Shown: positions 14,968 to 22,254 of the stretch, one piece after another
How positions within the stretch are numbered: the first letter of the stretch is position 1
How the letters are laid out: every line of letters starts with the position of its first letter
Source of the DNA: Clostridia bacterium
GTDB lineage: Bacteria; Bacillota; Clostridia; Oscillospirales; CAG-272
Assembly: GCA_017462545.1 (NCBI GenBank)
Contig: JAFTQX010000030.1
Coordinates: 1 to 44,138 of the forward strand
DNA length: 44,138 nucleotides
Reading direction: 5' to 3'
Program-made: the position numbers and the translations under genes
The notes under the pieces: generated by a model
Databases searched by the model: none
The model's input: the letters and a program-made list of their open reading frames with translations, nothing else
What the model was told of the DNA's origin: nothing

Positions 14968-15020
14968 ACGGTAGTGGCGAACTGTGTTCGCCCACGGGAG
15001 ACGCAGGTCTCCCGCTACGG
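14968..15020. repeat. REP-like double palindrome
   Basis: Two adjacent perfect hairpins, GGCGAAC-tgt-GTTCGCC (14976-14992) and CGGGAGAC-gcag-GTCTCCCG (14995-15014), are flanked by imperfectly complementary outer ends (CGGTAGTGG and CCGCTACGG). The arrangement is that of a small REP/MITE-type interspersed repeat. It lies downstream of trxA and has no T-tract, so it is not a standard terminator. Confidence 0.65.
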
Positions 15021-15047
15021 ATAAGCAAAATTTGATATGCAGAAAAC

Positions 15048-15092
15048 AAAAATTACCCCAACAGATTTTCAAAGCCTGTCGGGGTAATTTTT
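15048..15092. terminator. Bidirectional terminator between trxA and the zinc-ribbon gene
   Basis: AAAAATTACCCC (15048-15059) pairs with GGGGTAATTTTT (15081-15092). An inner ACAG/CTGT pairing continues the stem after one mismatch, closing a loop of about 11 bases. It serves the rightward NAD/thioredoxin run and the leftward gene ending at 15091. Confidence 0.8.
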
Positions 15093-15375
15093 ATTTCCAT
15101 CGTTCAATCAAAAAATCGTTTTCTTTGGTTTCTTTAACGGTATATTGCTTTTGACATGCAGGACAGAAAAATTCGATATGAGTAAATTTCATATAACCTT
15201 TTACTGGCATATCGGCAACTTCAAAATCATAATCCTTTGCTTCTTCGGAATCGGAATGTATGATCTGTGATACTTTCTTGCGGATCAACTTTTGTCCGCA
15301 GCAAGGACAATAGTGCTTTTTGAAATATACGAAAAATGGACTTTCACACTTGAAACTATAACCTCTAATTTTCAT
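15091..15375 (-). CDS. Small zinc-ribbon protein of unknown function
   Basis: A 94-residue protein with two Cys pairs, CPCC (residues 23-26, within HYCPCCGQKL) and CPAC (within FFCPACQKQY about 50 residues later), spaced as in a zinc ribbon with an inserted strand region. The sequence is Lys/Glu rich and A+T rich compared with its neighbours, which hints at a different origin. A GGCGGAAG stretch precedes the ATG at 15375. No known domain beyond the ribbon is recognised. It is isolated between a terminator and a hairpin array and may be a recent acquisition. Confidence 0.65.
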   Translation of the reverse strand: MKIRGYSFKCESPFFVYFKKHYCPCCGQKLIRKKVSQIIHSDSEEAKDYDFEVADMPVKGYMKFTHIEFFCPACQKQYTVKETKENDFLIERWK

Positions 15376-15495
15376 AATGGTCTTCCGCCTTTATCGCCAG
15401 TTTCGCCTTTGTATTACAAAGGCATAGGTCAAAGCCCATACCCATATAATTCTAATTATATTATATCACAAATCAGCAGAGAAAGCAAGAGTTAT

Positions 15496-15659
15496 ATTCC
15501 GACTTCGTTGGAGTGATATTGTCGCACAGCGACAGTGACATTGAAGCCTTTTTGCTTCAGTGATATTTTATTCGCCTTCAAACTTGCGAAGCGAATATCA
15601 CTCGTTGTAAGACGAATATCACTGCGAAGCAATAGAACTCGCCGCAGGCGAATAAAACT
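15496..15659. repeat. Array of short hairpins separated by AGTGATATT / AATATCACT spacers
   Basis: This intergenic stretch (part of the 331-base gap 15376-15706) is built of small stem-loops joined by a 9-base spacer. In the left half the spacer reads AGTGATATT (15512, 15559) or AGTGACATT (15534), following hairpins CCGAC-ttc-GTTGG, TGTCGC-aca-GCGACA and the GAAGC..GCTTC stem. In the right half it is inverted, AATATCACT (15594, 15615), with decayed copies AATAGAACT (15631) and AATAAAACT (15651), around hairpins such as TGC-gaa-GCA and CGCC-gca-GGCG. Left and right spacers can pair with each other. Not a CRISPR: units are too short and self-complementary. The rest of the gap (15376-15495) shows nothing else recognisable. 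Confidence 0.7.
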
Positions 15660-15688
15660 GGCGTGATACTCCGTTAGAGTATCACGCC
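15660..15688 (-). terminator. Terminator of the GNAT-MATE operon
   Basis: GGCGTGATACTC (15660-15671) and GAGTATCACGCC (15677-15688) form a perfect 12-bp stem with a 5-base loop, followed on the minus strand by AGTTTTATT. It lies 18 bases behind the MATE stop. Its GTGATACT stem also resembles the spacer of the adjacent hairpin array. Confidence 0.75.
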
Positions 15689-15706
15689 AATGGTTTTCGG
15701 CTTTTT

Positions 15707-17035
15707 TCAATAGTGATAGGTTCTTTTCTTTGCAGCAAGAAAGGCAACCGTTACTAAGACGGATACCACCTCGGCCGCCACCAAAGAGAGCCATATGCCA
15801 TCCGTCTTCCATATGAGAGGCAGGAGCAAAACCGCCGCCGTCTGAAAGAGTAGCGTTCGCAAAAAGGAGATCAGCGCAGAGATTAGCCCGTTGTTTAACG
15901 CCGTAAAGAAGGAGGAGCCGAAAATGGCAATCCCTGCAAACAGGAAGGAAAAAGAGAAGATGCGAAAGCCGTGCAGCGTCATATCATATAAAGCAGGGTC
16001 ATAGCCTACAAAAATACCGGAAAGAATGCCTGCCATCCCCTCGGCCAAGAGGAACATTCCAAGTGAAGAGACACCGATAATGACCATGCTCTTCTTGCGC
16101 AGCCCCTGCAGCTCTCGGTGGTTACCCGCACCGTAGTGATAGCTCACAATCGGGGCAGAACCGGTCGAAAAACCGATAAAGATCGCAATAAAGATCATGC
16201 TGACGTACATCATCACACCATAGGCAGCAACGCCGTTTTCGCCTGCGTAGTCCATCAGCTGTATGTTGTAGAGCATGCCTACCAGTGACATCGAGAGGTT
16301 GGACATCAGCTCAGAGGAGCCGTTTGCGCAGGTGCGTATCAGCGCGCGACCGTCAAGGTGCGCCTTGCCCAGCCGCAAAAGGCTACTGTTTTTACGGCTG
16401 AAATAGAGCAGCGGAACACAACCGCCAATGACCTGGCTAATGGCGGTGGCCGCTGCCGCGCCTGCAAGGCCAAGCGGGATGACGGCGGTCAGCAGCGCGT
16501 CCAGCAGCATGTTGGTGCAGCCTGCCGCCACAATCACAAAAAGTCCAAGCTGCGGCTTTTCGGCCGTTACAAAAAAGCTTTGAAATTCAAACTGCAGGAT
16601 CAGGGCAGGCGTGGCAAGCAGGTAGATCTGTCCATATAGCACACAGTCCTCAAGCAGCTGCCCCTCTGCACCCATCAGCATGGCAACGGGGCGAAGGAGA
16701 AGGATTCCCAACGCACCGATCAGTATGCCGGTCAGAAGAGAAACGTAAATCAGCATCGAAAAGGTACTGTTTGCCTTTTTGCTGTCTCCCTCTCCCAGCG
16801 TTTTGGCAATCAGCGCGCTGCCACCCGTGCCAAACATAAAGCCAAGCGAGCCGAGAATCATCAAAAAGGGCATAATAAAGTTGACGGCAGCAAAGGGCGT
16901 TTTTCCTACAAAATTAGAAACAAAAAAGCCGTCTACCACCCCATAGATGGAGGTGAAGATCATCATCATGATCGAGGGAAAAGTAAAACGCAAAAGCTTT
17001 TGATAGGTGAATTGGTCAGAGAGCTTAATGGTCAT
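15707..17035 (-). CDS. MATE-family efflux transporter (MepA-like)
   Basis: A 442-residue polytopic protein with about 12 membrane segments. The opening KLLRFTFPSIMMMIFTSIYGVVDGFFVSNFVG and the FGTGGSALIAKTLGEGDSKKA block are characteristic of the MepA-like branch of MATE exporters, common in Clostridia. It probably exports cationic compounds with a Na+ or H+ gradient; substrate not determined. Its start overlaps the end of the upstream GNAT gene by 11 bases, so translation is coupled. A hairpin terminator follows. It is only distantly related to the MATE protein at 9156-10553. Confidence 0.9.
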   Translation of the reverse strand: MTIKLSDQFTYQKLLRFTFPSIMMMIFTSIYGVVDGFFVSNFVGKTPFAAVNFIMPFLMILGSLGFMFGTGGSALIAKTLGEGDSKKANSTFSMLIYVSLLTGILIGALGILLLRPVAMLMGAEGQLLEDCVLYGQIYLLATPALILQFEFQSFFVTAEKPQLGLFVIVAAGCTNMLLDALLTAVIPLGLAGAAAATAISQVIGGCVPLLYFSRKNSSLLRLGKAHLDGRALIRTCANGSSELMSNLSMSLVGMLYNIQLMDYAGENGVAAYGVMMYVSMIFIAIFIGFSTGSAPIVSYHYGAGNHRELQGLRKKSMVIIGVSSLGMFLLAEGMAGILSGIFVGYDPALYDMTLHGFRIFSFSFLFAGIAIFGSSFFTALNNGLISALISFLRTLLFQTAAVLLLPLIWKTDGIWLSLVAAEVVSVLVTVAFLAAKKRTYHY

Positions 17036-17573
17036 CGTTTACCTCAATTACATTGGCTGCTGCCTTGGCAGAAAAAACAGCAGGGAAAATCGCATGATAT
17101 TCGTCAAAGGAAATGGGGCTGCCGTCGGTCAGAATGCGCATTTGCACGCCAAACAGCAGCACGCGATAGGGCATTTCGCAAAGCCCGTTTCGCAAATAAA
17201 AAGCACGACGGCGGATGCGATCAGCACGGTTGCTTGCCCCCGCCTCATCGGCATCCTCGATCTCCAGCAAAAAACGTTTTCCGGCATACCGCTCTCGCAG
17301 CAGCGCGAGTGCTTGTGTGCCAATTCCGCCGCCACGGCGGTGAGGCGCGATCGCCAGATAATCCAGCAGCGCAAGATCTTGGTGGAGAATCAAGATGGCA
17401 AGCCCGAGAAACGCTCCATCGTCCCCCTCCAAGGCAAGAATTTCCATGCTGCCCGCATTGTTTTTTTCTAGGATCAGGGAAAAGGGCTTTTTCTCCTCCG
17501 GGGGAAAAGCCTCCTCATATAAGGATTTGATGTCATTCATGTCCGATTCACGGTACAGATGTGTCAGTCTCAT
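17025..17573 (-). CDS. GNAT-family N-acetyltransferase
   Basis: A 182-residue acetyltransferase fold protein. The acetyl-CoA pyrophosphate loop is visible as HRRGGGIGTQAL (about residues 78-88), preceded by the beta-4 strand LALLDYLAIAP. The open frame reaches 17822 but would read through the upstream terminator and into the preceding gene; ATG 17573 with AGAGG ahead is chosen. It is the first gene of a two-gene operon with a MATE exporter, an arrangement that could combine modification and export of a toxic compound, but the substrate is unknown. Confidence 0.82.
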   Translation of the reverse strand: MRLTHLYRESDMNDIKSLYEEAFPPEEKKPFSLILEKNNAGSMEILALEGDDGAFLGLAILILHQDLALLDYLAIAPHRRGGGIGTQALALLRERYAGKRFLLEIEDADEAGASNRADRIRRRAFYLRNGLCEMPYRVLLFGVQMRILTDGSPISFDEYHAIFPAVFSAKAAANVIEVNDDH

Positions 17574-17589
17574 AAAACCTCTCGCATTT

Positions 17590-17623
17590 CCAAAAGAATG
17601 GCCAAGGCAATCATGCCTCGGCC
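17590..17623 (-). terminator. Terminator of the cyclic-di-AMP receptor gene
   Basis: GGCCAAGGCA (17600-17609) and TGCCTCGGCC (17614-17623) form a 10-bp stem with one G-T wobble and a 4-base loop; on the minus strand it is followed by ATTCTTTT. It separates darA from the GNAT gene. Confidence 0.7.
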
Positions 17624-17637
17624 GTTTCTTTTTCTTG

Positions 17638-17967
17638 TTACATTTTTTCAAAATGAAGCACGTCTGAAACAAAGACGATCGCACCGCCAACCATGACCTC
17701 GGCGGGATAGGCGTGATAAACGGAGGCAGCCAGCTCTGTTGGCGGCAGGGCAGGAACCTTTTGCATCCGTTTTGCACAGTTTTTGCGGATGATATCCATA
17801 GCAGCCTGCAACTTGTCGTCATCCAATCCGATCAGTAGGGTCGTGTTGCCGTCACGCAAAAATCCACCGGTGGTTGCCAGCTTGGTAAACTCAAAGCCTT
17901 CGTTGGTCAAGGCGCGGCATACGGCGCCGGTGTCCTTTTTGTTGACAATAGCGGTAATCATTTTCAT
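17638..17967 (-). CDS. darA: Cyclic-di-AMP receptor, PII-like (DarA/PstA family)
   Basis: A 109-residue PII-like protein of the DUF970 family, known in Bacillota to bind cyclic-di-AMP as a trimer. Typical segments are MKMITAIVNKKD, the glycine-rich TGGFLRDGNTTLLIGLDDD ligand loop region and the C-terminal VGGAIVFVSDVLHFEKM. Length matches DarA (about 109). The frame extends upstream to 18078 across its own promoter; ATG 17967 with AGGAGG is clearly the start. It has its own promoter and terminator and no functionally linked neighbour, as is common for this gene. Downstream target unknown in the family. Confidence 0.92.
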   Translation of the reverse strand: MKMITAIVNKKDTGAVCRALTNEGFEFTKLATTGGFLRDGNTTLLIGLDDDKLQAAMDIIRKNCAKRMQKVPALPPTELAASVYHAYPAEVMVGGAIVFVSDVLHFEKM

Positions 17968-18010
17968 TGCCAAAATCCTCCTGCTTGAAAATAAGGGGAT
18001 GTTTGGTTTT

Positions 18011-18039
18011 ATTATAGCACAGACGTTAGGTTTTTGCAA
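18011..18039 (-). promoter_or_regulatory. darA promoter
   Basis: On the minus strand TTGCAA (18034-18039) and TATAAT (18011-18016) are 17 bases apart, with TG ahead of the -10. The start codon lies about 44 bases downstream. Confidence 0.75.
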
Positions 18040-18052
18040 GAGGGAAATAAAA

Positions 18053-18074
18053 AGAGCGGCAAGCTTGCCGCTCT
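18053..18074 (-). terminator. Terminator of the Mn catalase gene
   Basis: The 22-base perfect palindrome from 18053 to 18074 (AGAGCGGCAAG and its complement) lies 7 bases behind the catalase stop; on the minus strand it runs into CTTTTTATTT. Confidence 0.8.
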
Positions 18075-18080
18075 GCATTG

Positions 18081-18743
18081 TTATTGAAAGGCTGGTGCCT
18101 TTACCTCATTGCCTGCAAAGGCGTTGGGGCCGGGGTTTGAGAGAGAAAAATACATTCTTGCCGCTTGCGTGGTGCCAAAGTCACGGTTTGAACCGCTGTC
18201 TTGTACGCGGTTAAAGGCATCGCGGAACATCTGGTTGTGCGCCTCCTCACGGTTGAGCAGGAAGTCGATCGTTTCGCGAACCTTCTTGTCCTCGATCTGA
18301 CGGTACAAATATTCATATACTACCTTGGCTCGCTGCTCGGAGGCAATGTTGGAGAGCAGATCGGCACACAGATCTCCCGTTACCGTTACATAGTCCCCGG
18401 TCCAAGAATAGCCGGAGGAATTGATCAGTCCGGGATTGAGACCAAGCTGCACATGGGTCTGTATCTCGCCTGCGGGCACCGCTGCGGCATCTACATCGTG
18501 GCCGTTGAGCAGGTTGATCGTTTGGGCCACCATCTCCATGTGTCCCAGCTCCTCGGCTGCAATGTCCAGAAACAGATCCTTGATTTCGGGATCCTTGATG
18601 CGAAAGCTCTGCGACATATACTGCATCGCCGCCTTCAGCTCGCCGTTTCCGCCGCCAAGCTGCTCCTGCAGCAGCACCGCATACTGTGGATTGGGGCGTT
18701 CTACCGCCACCGGGTGAAATAGCATTTTTTCGTGTTTAAACAT
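18081..18743 (-). CDS. Manganese catalase (CotJC/YdbD-like)
   Basis: A 220-residue four-helix ferritin-like protein that dismutates hydrogen peroxide at a dimanganese centre. All expected ligands are in place: Glu35 (NGELKAAMQY), Glu65 and His68 (EELGHMEM), Glu136 (NIASEQRAK) and Glu166 with His169 (REEAHNQMF). The length is near the 190-220 of CotJC-type proteins, shorter than the 265-residue enzyme of Lactobacillus plantarum. In spore formers some homologues are spore-coat proteins; no sporulation gene is nearby to decide. A GAGGAG site precedes the start at 18743. The upstream region shared with arsR shows no confident promoter for this direction. Confidence 0.9.
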   Translation of the reverse strand: MFKHEKMLFHPVAVERPNPQYAVLLQEQLGGGNGELKAAMQYMSQSFRIKDPEIKDLFLDIAAEELGHMEMVAQTINLLNGHDVDAAAVPAGEIQTHVQLGLNPGLINSSGYSWTGDYVTVTGDLCADLLSNIASEQRAKVVYEYLYRQIEDKKVRETIDFLLNREEAHNQMFRDAFNRVQDSGSNRDFGTTQAARMYFSLSNPGPNAFAGNEVKAPAFQ

Positions 18744-18886
18744 ACGCGCTCCTCGCCGCTACGCGGCCTTTTGATAAAATTGGCAGATCTTGCCCAGGTT
18801 CAGTTTTCACCTTGTTGCTTAAAAAATATTCACCTGCGGCATGCTTTTTGCGATTCTAATTATTATGCAAAAAACAGAAAAAGCTA

Positions 18887-18947
18887 TTGACAAATTTCAT
18901 CGAACGTGCTATCATATGAATGAGCATTCAAATGAACACCTGTTCAT
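18887..18947 (+). promoter_or_regulatory. Promoter and twin operators of the metal-resistance operon
   Basis: TTGACA (18887-18892) and TATCAT (18910-18915) are 17 bases apart. Two ArsR/SmtB-type palindromes follow: TGAATG-ag-CATTCA (18917-18930), abutting the -10, and ATGAACA-cc-TGTTCAT (18932-18947), overlapping the likely transcription start. The second fits the TGAACA-N2-TGTTCA operators of CadC/SmtB/ZiaR repressors. De-repression by metal is expected. Confidence 0.85.
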
Positions 18948-18962
18948 ATGAAAGGAGCGGCT

Positions 18963-19307
18963 ATGAAAAAACACGATCACACCGCGTTACTCAGTCGGGT
19001 GAGGGAAGACCTGCCTACTGATGATCGTCTTTGTGACCTGGCTGACCTGTTTCGCCTGTTTGGTGACACCACACGCATGCGCATCCTCTACGCCTTAAGC
19101 GAGGCCGAGCTGTGCGTCTGTGCGATCTCTGAGCTGCTGGGCATGACACAGTCTGCCATCTCTCACCAGTTGAAGGTGCTCAAGGATGGTGATCTGGTTG
19201 CCTGTCGCAGAGAAGGAAAAACCGTCTATTATTTTTTGGCAGATGATCACGTTCGCCGTATCATCGACCAAGGCTATGAACATTTAACCGAAGAAAAGGA
19301 GTTATGA
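18963..19307 (+). CDS. ArsR/SmtB-family metal-responsive repressor (CadC-like)
   Basis: A 114-residue winged-helix repressor. The HTH is seen in VCAISELLGMTQSAISHQLKVLKDGDLV, followed by the wing REGKTVYYFLADDHV. The ELCVCAIS sequence at the start of the recognition region is the Cys-x-Cys metal site (alpha-3 site) of CadC/ArsR-type sensors; a His-x-x-x-x-x-x-x-x-His-like pair near the C-terminus (DDHVRRIIDQGYEH) could form an alpha-5 Zn site. The start at 18963 follows AAGGAG; an ATG at 18948 is within the operator and less likely. It overlaps the HMA gene by 4 bases and probably autoregulates the operon. Cd2+, Zn2+ or Pb2+ are the likely signals. Confidence 0.92.
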   Translation: MKKHDHTALLSRVREDLPTDDRLCDLADLFRLFGDTTRMRILYALSEAELCVCAISELLGMTQSAISHQLKVLKDGDLVACRREGKTVYYFLADDHVRRIIDQGYEHLTEEKEL

Positions 19308-19528
19308 TGATGAAGAAAACCTGGCAGCTTGAGGACTTGGATTGTGCGCACTGCGCTATGAAAATGCAGGAGGGGATCGCCGCGCTGGATGGTGTCATTT
19401 CTGCCTCTGTGAATTATCTCTCCGCGCGCTTGACGATTGAGGCGGAGGAAAAGGATATGGAGCGTATCATCCGTGAGGCGGTCAAGATCTGCCACCGCAT
19501 CGAGCCGGATTGCCGCATTGTTCTGTAA
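19304..19528 (+). CDS. Stand-alone heavy-metal-associated (HMA) domain protein
   Basis: A 74-residue ferredoxin-like HMA domain with the metal site Cys-Ala-His-Cys in LEDLDCAHCAMKMQ, followed by VNYLSARLTIEAEE. HMA domains bind soft metal ions. Here the domain is a separate gene directly before a P1B ATPase that itself lacks an N-terminal HMA domain, so the two chains together equal the usual single-chain CadA/ZntA layout. The ATG at 19304 is the first of three consecutive ATG codons and overlaps the arsR stop; AAGGAG lies 5-8 bases ahead. It may deliver metal to the pump or regulate it. Confidence 0.9.
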   Translation: MMMKKTWQLEDLDCAHCAMKMQEGIAALDGVISASVNYLSARLTIEAEEKDMERIIREAVKICHRIEPDCRIVL

Positions 19529-19532
19529 GACC

Positions 19533-21410
19533 ATGACACGCAGACAAAAGAAAAATCTCCGCCGCATTTTGCTTGCGGCGGCGCTTGCTGTTGCCGTGGT
19601 GCTGATTCCCGCCGAGGCTTTGCCTACGGTGTGGGGGGGAGAATCGGAGCGTGGCCTGTTGCGCCTGCTTTTATTCCTTGTGCCCTACCTGATCGTTGGG
19701 TGGGATGTGCTGCTCTCCGCCGTGCGTAATCTTTTTCGCGGTCAACTGTTGGATGAAAAATTTTTAATGGCCATCTCTACTGTTGGCGCCTTTGCGCTTG
19801 GTGAATTTACCGAGGGCGTTGCCGTGATGCTGCTCTATCAGGTGGGTGAGCTGTTTCAGGGCATCGCGGTTGGCAAAAGCCGCCGTCATATCGCCTCCTT
19901 GATGGATATACGTCCGGATACGGCTTGCGTGCTGCGAGATGGTGAAGACGTAATCGTCTCTCCGGATGAGGTTGCCGTTGGCGAGACCATTCGTATCCTT
20001 GCGGGGGAAAAGGTGCCGCTGGATGGTGTCGTGCTTTCCGGTGAAAGCAGCTTGAACACCGCCGCCCTGACCGGAGAGAGCCTACCGCAGCATGTGGCGA
20101 GTGGTGATCGCGTGGTCAGCGGTGCGGTCAACCTCGGTGGTGAATTGCTTGTTCGTGTGGAAAGCGTCTATGCGGAGAGCACGGTGTCTCGCATTTTGGA
20201 GCTGGTAGAAAACGCCTCCGAGAAGAAGGCACGGGTAGAGAATTTTATCACCCGCTTTGCCCATTGGTACACGCCAGTTGTAGTTGGTGTTGCGGTTCTG
20301 CTCGGCATTATTCCACCGATTTTTGATGGCAATTGGGCAGATTGGATCGGCCGTGCCCTGATCTTCTTGGTCGTTTCTTGCCCCTGTGCCTTGGTGATCT
20401 CGGTGCCGCTTTCCTTCTTTGGCGGGATCGGCGGCGCCTCGCGCCGCGGCATCCTTATCAAAGGTGCCGGTTATATGGAGGTGCTTGCACGTGCCCATAC
20501 CGTCGTCTTTGATAAAACAGGTACGCTGACACATGGCAATTTTCGCGTAACGGATGTGTCTGCCGCAGATGGCGATGCCCCCGCGCTACTTGCGCTGGCC
20601 GCAGCCGTAGAGGCACATTCCAATCACCCTATTGCCCGCTCGGTGTGCGAGGCTTGTCAGAAAACCACGCTGTTTTCGGCAGAGGATGTTTGCGAGATTG
20701 CCGGGCAGGGAATGTCTGCCGGGCTGAATGGCCGTCGTATTTTGGTTGGTAACCATCGCTTGATGGAGGAAAACGGTATTTCCTATATCCCACACAGCGG
20801 CGTTGGCACCGTGCTGTATGTGGCGGCAGATGCTACATTCCTCGGCAGCATTCTCTTGTCTGACGAGATCAAGCCGGAGGCAAGAGAGGCTGTTGCGCAG
20901 CTCAAATCTTGCGGTGTTCGGCGTACTGTCATGCTCACAGGTGACCGAGTCGAAATTGGTGAGGCCGTTGTCCGTGAGATTGGGGTGGATGAAGCACATT
21001 GCGGCCTTCTGCCCGAAGATAAGGTTGCAAAAACGGAGGAAATGCTGACGAAAACGCCGGGGCTCGTCTATGTGGGAGATGGCATTAATGATGCGCCCGT
21101 TCTCTCCCGCGCCGATGTCGGCGTTGCCATGGGGGCGCTTGGTAGCGATGCCGCCATTGAGGCGGCCGATATTGTCCTCATGGAGGATCGTTTAAGCAAA
21201 CTGCCCGAGGCCATTCGTCTCTCCCGTCGCACCATGCGCATCGTGCGGCAGAATATCGTGTTTGCCCTTGGCGTCAAGGGGCTGGCACTGTTGCTGGGGG
21301 CTCTTGGCTATGCCAATATGTGGGGGGCGATCTTTGCGGATGTTGGCGTCATGGTGCTCGCCATTCTCAATGCCATGCGTACGATGTATATCGGAAAAGG
21401 AAAGGGGTAA
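19533..21410 (+). CDS. P1B-type heavy-metal-exporting ATPase (Zn/Cd/Pb type)
   Basis: A 625-residue membrane pump. Motifs in order: TGES actuator loop (residues 180-183), the ion-binding Cys283-Pro-Cys285 in TM6, the phosphorylated Asp327 in DKTGTLTHG, the SNHPIARS His-Pro motif, MLTGDR, VGDGINDAP and GMALGSDAAIEAAD-like segments. The last membrane helices hold a Lys (GVKGLALLLG) and Asp (IFADVGVM), typical of P1B-2 pumps for Zn2+, Cd2+ and Pb2+. An N-terminal HMA domain is absent but supplied by the adjoining gene. An upstream in-frame ATG (19437) lies inside the HMA gene; MTRRQKK at 19533 is preferred although its ribosome site is weak, implying coupling. Confidence 0.93.
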   Translation: MTRRQKKNLRRILLAAALAVAVVLIPAEALPTVWGGESERGLLRLLLFLVPYLIVGWDVLLSAVRNLFRGQLLDEKFLMAISTVGAFALGEFTEGVAVMLLYQVGELFQGIAVGKSRRHIASLMDIRPDTACVLRDGEDVIVSPDEVAVGETIRILAGEKVPLDGVVLSGESSLNTAALTGESLPQHVASGDRVVSGAVNLGGELLVRVESVYAESTVSRILELVENASEKKARVENFITRFAHWYTPVVVGVAVLLGIIPPIFDGNWADWIGRALIFLVVSCPCALVISVPLSFFGGIGGASRRGILIKGAGYMEVLARAHTVVFDKTGTLTHGNFRVTDVSAADGDAPALLALAAAVEAHSNHPIARSVCEACQKTTLFSAEDVCEIAGQGMSAGLNGRRILVGNHRLMEENGISYIPHSGVGTVLYVAADATFLGSILLSDEIKPEAREAVAQLKSCGVRRTVMLTGDRVEIGEAVVREIGVDEAHCGLLPEDKVAKTEEMLTKTPGLVYVGDGINDAPVLSRADVGVAMGALGSDAAIEAADIVLMEDRLSKLPEAIRLSRRTMRIVRQNIVFALGVKGLALLLGALGYANMWGAIFADVGVMVLAILNAMRTMYIGKGKG

Positions 21411-21412
21411 TT

Positions 21413-22213
21413 ATGCTCGTTTATCTGTTTGCTATCTTGTCTGCCGTTGGTACGGCAGGGCTGTATATCGCTTTTTCTGCACGATCACCGTGGTGGATCC
21501 TGCCCATCTTTGTCGGCGGATTTGGCGCGTTGAACTGCGTGTATATTGTGTATTTGTTTATCACATCCTTTGTTTTCTCCATGAAGAAACCGATCAAGCG
21601 CGTCAATCCCTATGCCTTCTTTATGACGCACCTCACCGTCAATTGGCTGCTTGGTCTGTTTCGTGTTCACCATCGCTCACAAGGGTTAGAAAAGCTGCCA
21701 AACGAGCCGTTTGTCCTCGTTTCCAACCATCGCTCGGATTTTGATCCCATGGTCGGGTTTGACGCAATTCGCAGCCGCCATCTTGGCTACATATCCAAAG
21801 AGGCAAACTTCCGTATCCCGATCGTTGGCCGCCATATCTATCATTGTGGGTTTTTGCCTATTGACCGTAAAAACCCCTTGCGCGCCGCGCGCACGATCAA
21901 GGAGGCTGCTCGCCTTGTGCGTGAATGCGGCATTTCCATGGGCATCTACCCGGAGGGAACACGCTCCAAAACTGATGAGATGCTCCCCTTTAAGGACGGT
22001 GCTTTCTTGCTTGCCAAAAAGGCAGAGGCGCCGCTCGTGATTATGGCAACGAAAAACACCGAAACAATCACCAAGAATTTCCCCTGGCGCAGAACAAGGG
22101 TTGATTTGGAGATCTTGCGTGTCCTTGATCGTGAAACGGTTGCCGCTCTTAGCGCCAAGGAGCTTTCCGCAATCGCGCGAGAGGAAATAGAGCAGTACTT
22201 AAATCATAGATGA
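21413..22213 (+). CDS. 1-acyl-sn-glycerol-3-phosphate acyltransferase (PlsC-like)
   Basis: A 266-residue membrane acyltransferase of phospholipid synthesis. Two N-terminal membrane helices (about 3-22 and 28-55) precede the catalytic domain, which has the His106-x4-Asp111 motif in VSNHRSDFDP and the substrate motif YPEGTR at 179-184. It acylates lysophosphatidic acid in most family members. It starts 2 bases after the ATPase stop with AAAGGGG ahead, so it is transcribed with the metal-resistance genes, an odd pairing without evident functional link. The longer open frame from 21320 lies within the ATPase gene and is rejected. Confidence 0.88.
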   Translation: MLVYLFAILSAVGTAGLYIAFSARSPWWILPIFVGGFGALNCVYIVYLFITSFVFSMKKPIKRVNPYAFFMTHLTVNWLLGLFRVHHRSQGLEKLPNEPFVLVSNHRSDFDPMVGFDAIRSRHLGYISKEANFRIPIVGRHIYHCGFLPIDRKNPLRAARTIKEAARLVRECGISMGIYPEGTRSKTDEMLPFKDGAFLLAKKAEAPLVIMATKNTETITKNFPWRRTRVDLEILRVLDRETVAALSAKELSAIAREEIEQYLNHR

Positions 22214-22219
22214 TGTCAT

Positions 22220-22254
22220 AAAAAGAAGGCCGAGCAACGCTCGGCCTTCTTTTT
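22220..22254. terminator. Bidirectional terminator, acyltransferase/BNR protein
   Basis: A 16-bp perfect stem (22220-22235 with 22239-22254) closes an AAC loop, with A and T runs at both ends. It is of the same design as the 6930-6970 terminator and separates convergent genes ending at 22213 and 22253. Confidence 0.92.

Noticed and set aside
15496-15659. CRISPR array
   Set aside because: Repeats of 9 bases with 12-30 base self-complementary units that invert halfway do not fit CRISPR repeat-spacer design, and no cas gene is near.
15492-15812. Minus-strand ORF of 106 codons through the hairpin array
   Set aside because: It reads out of the MATE gene in another frame and through hairpins and terminator; no protein features.
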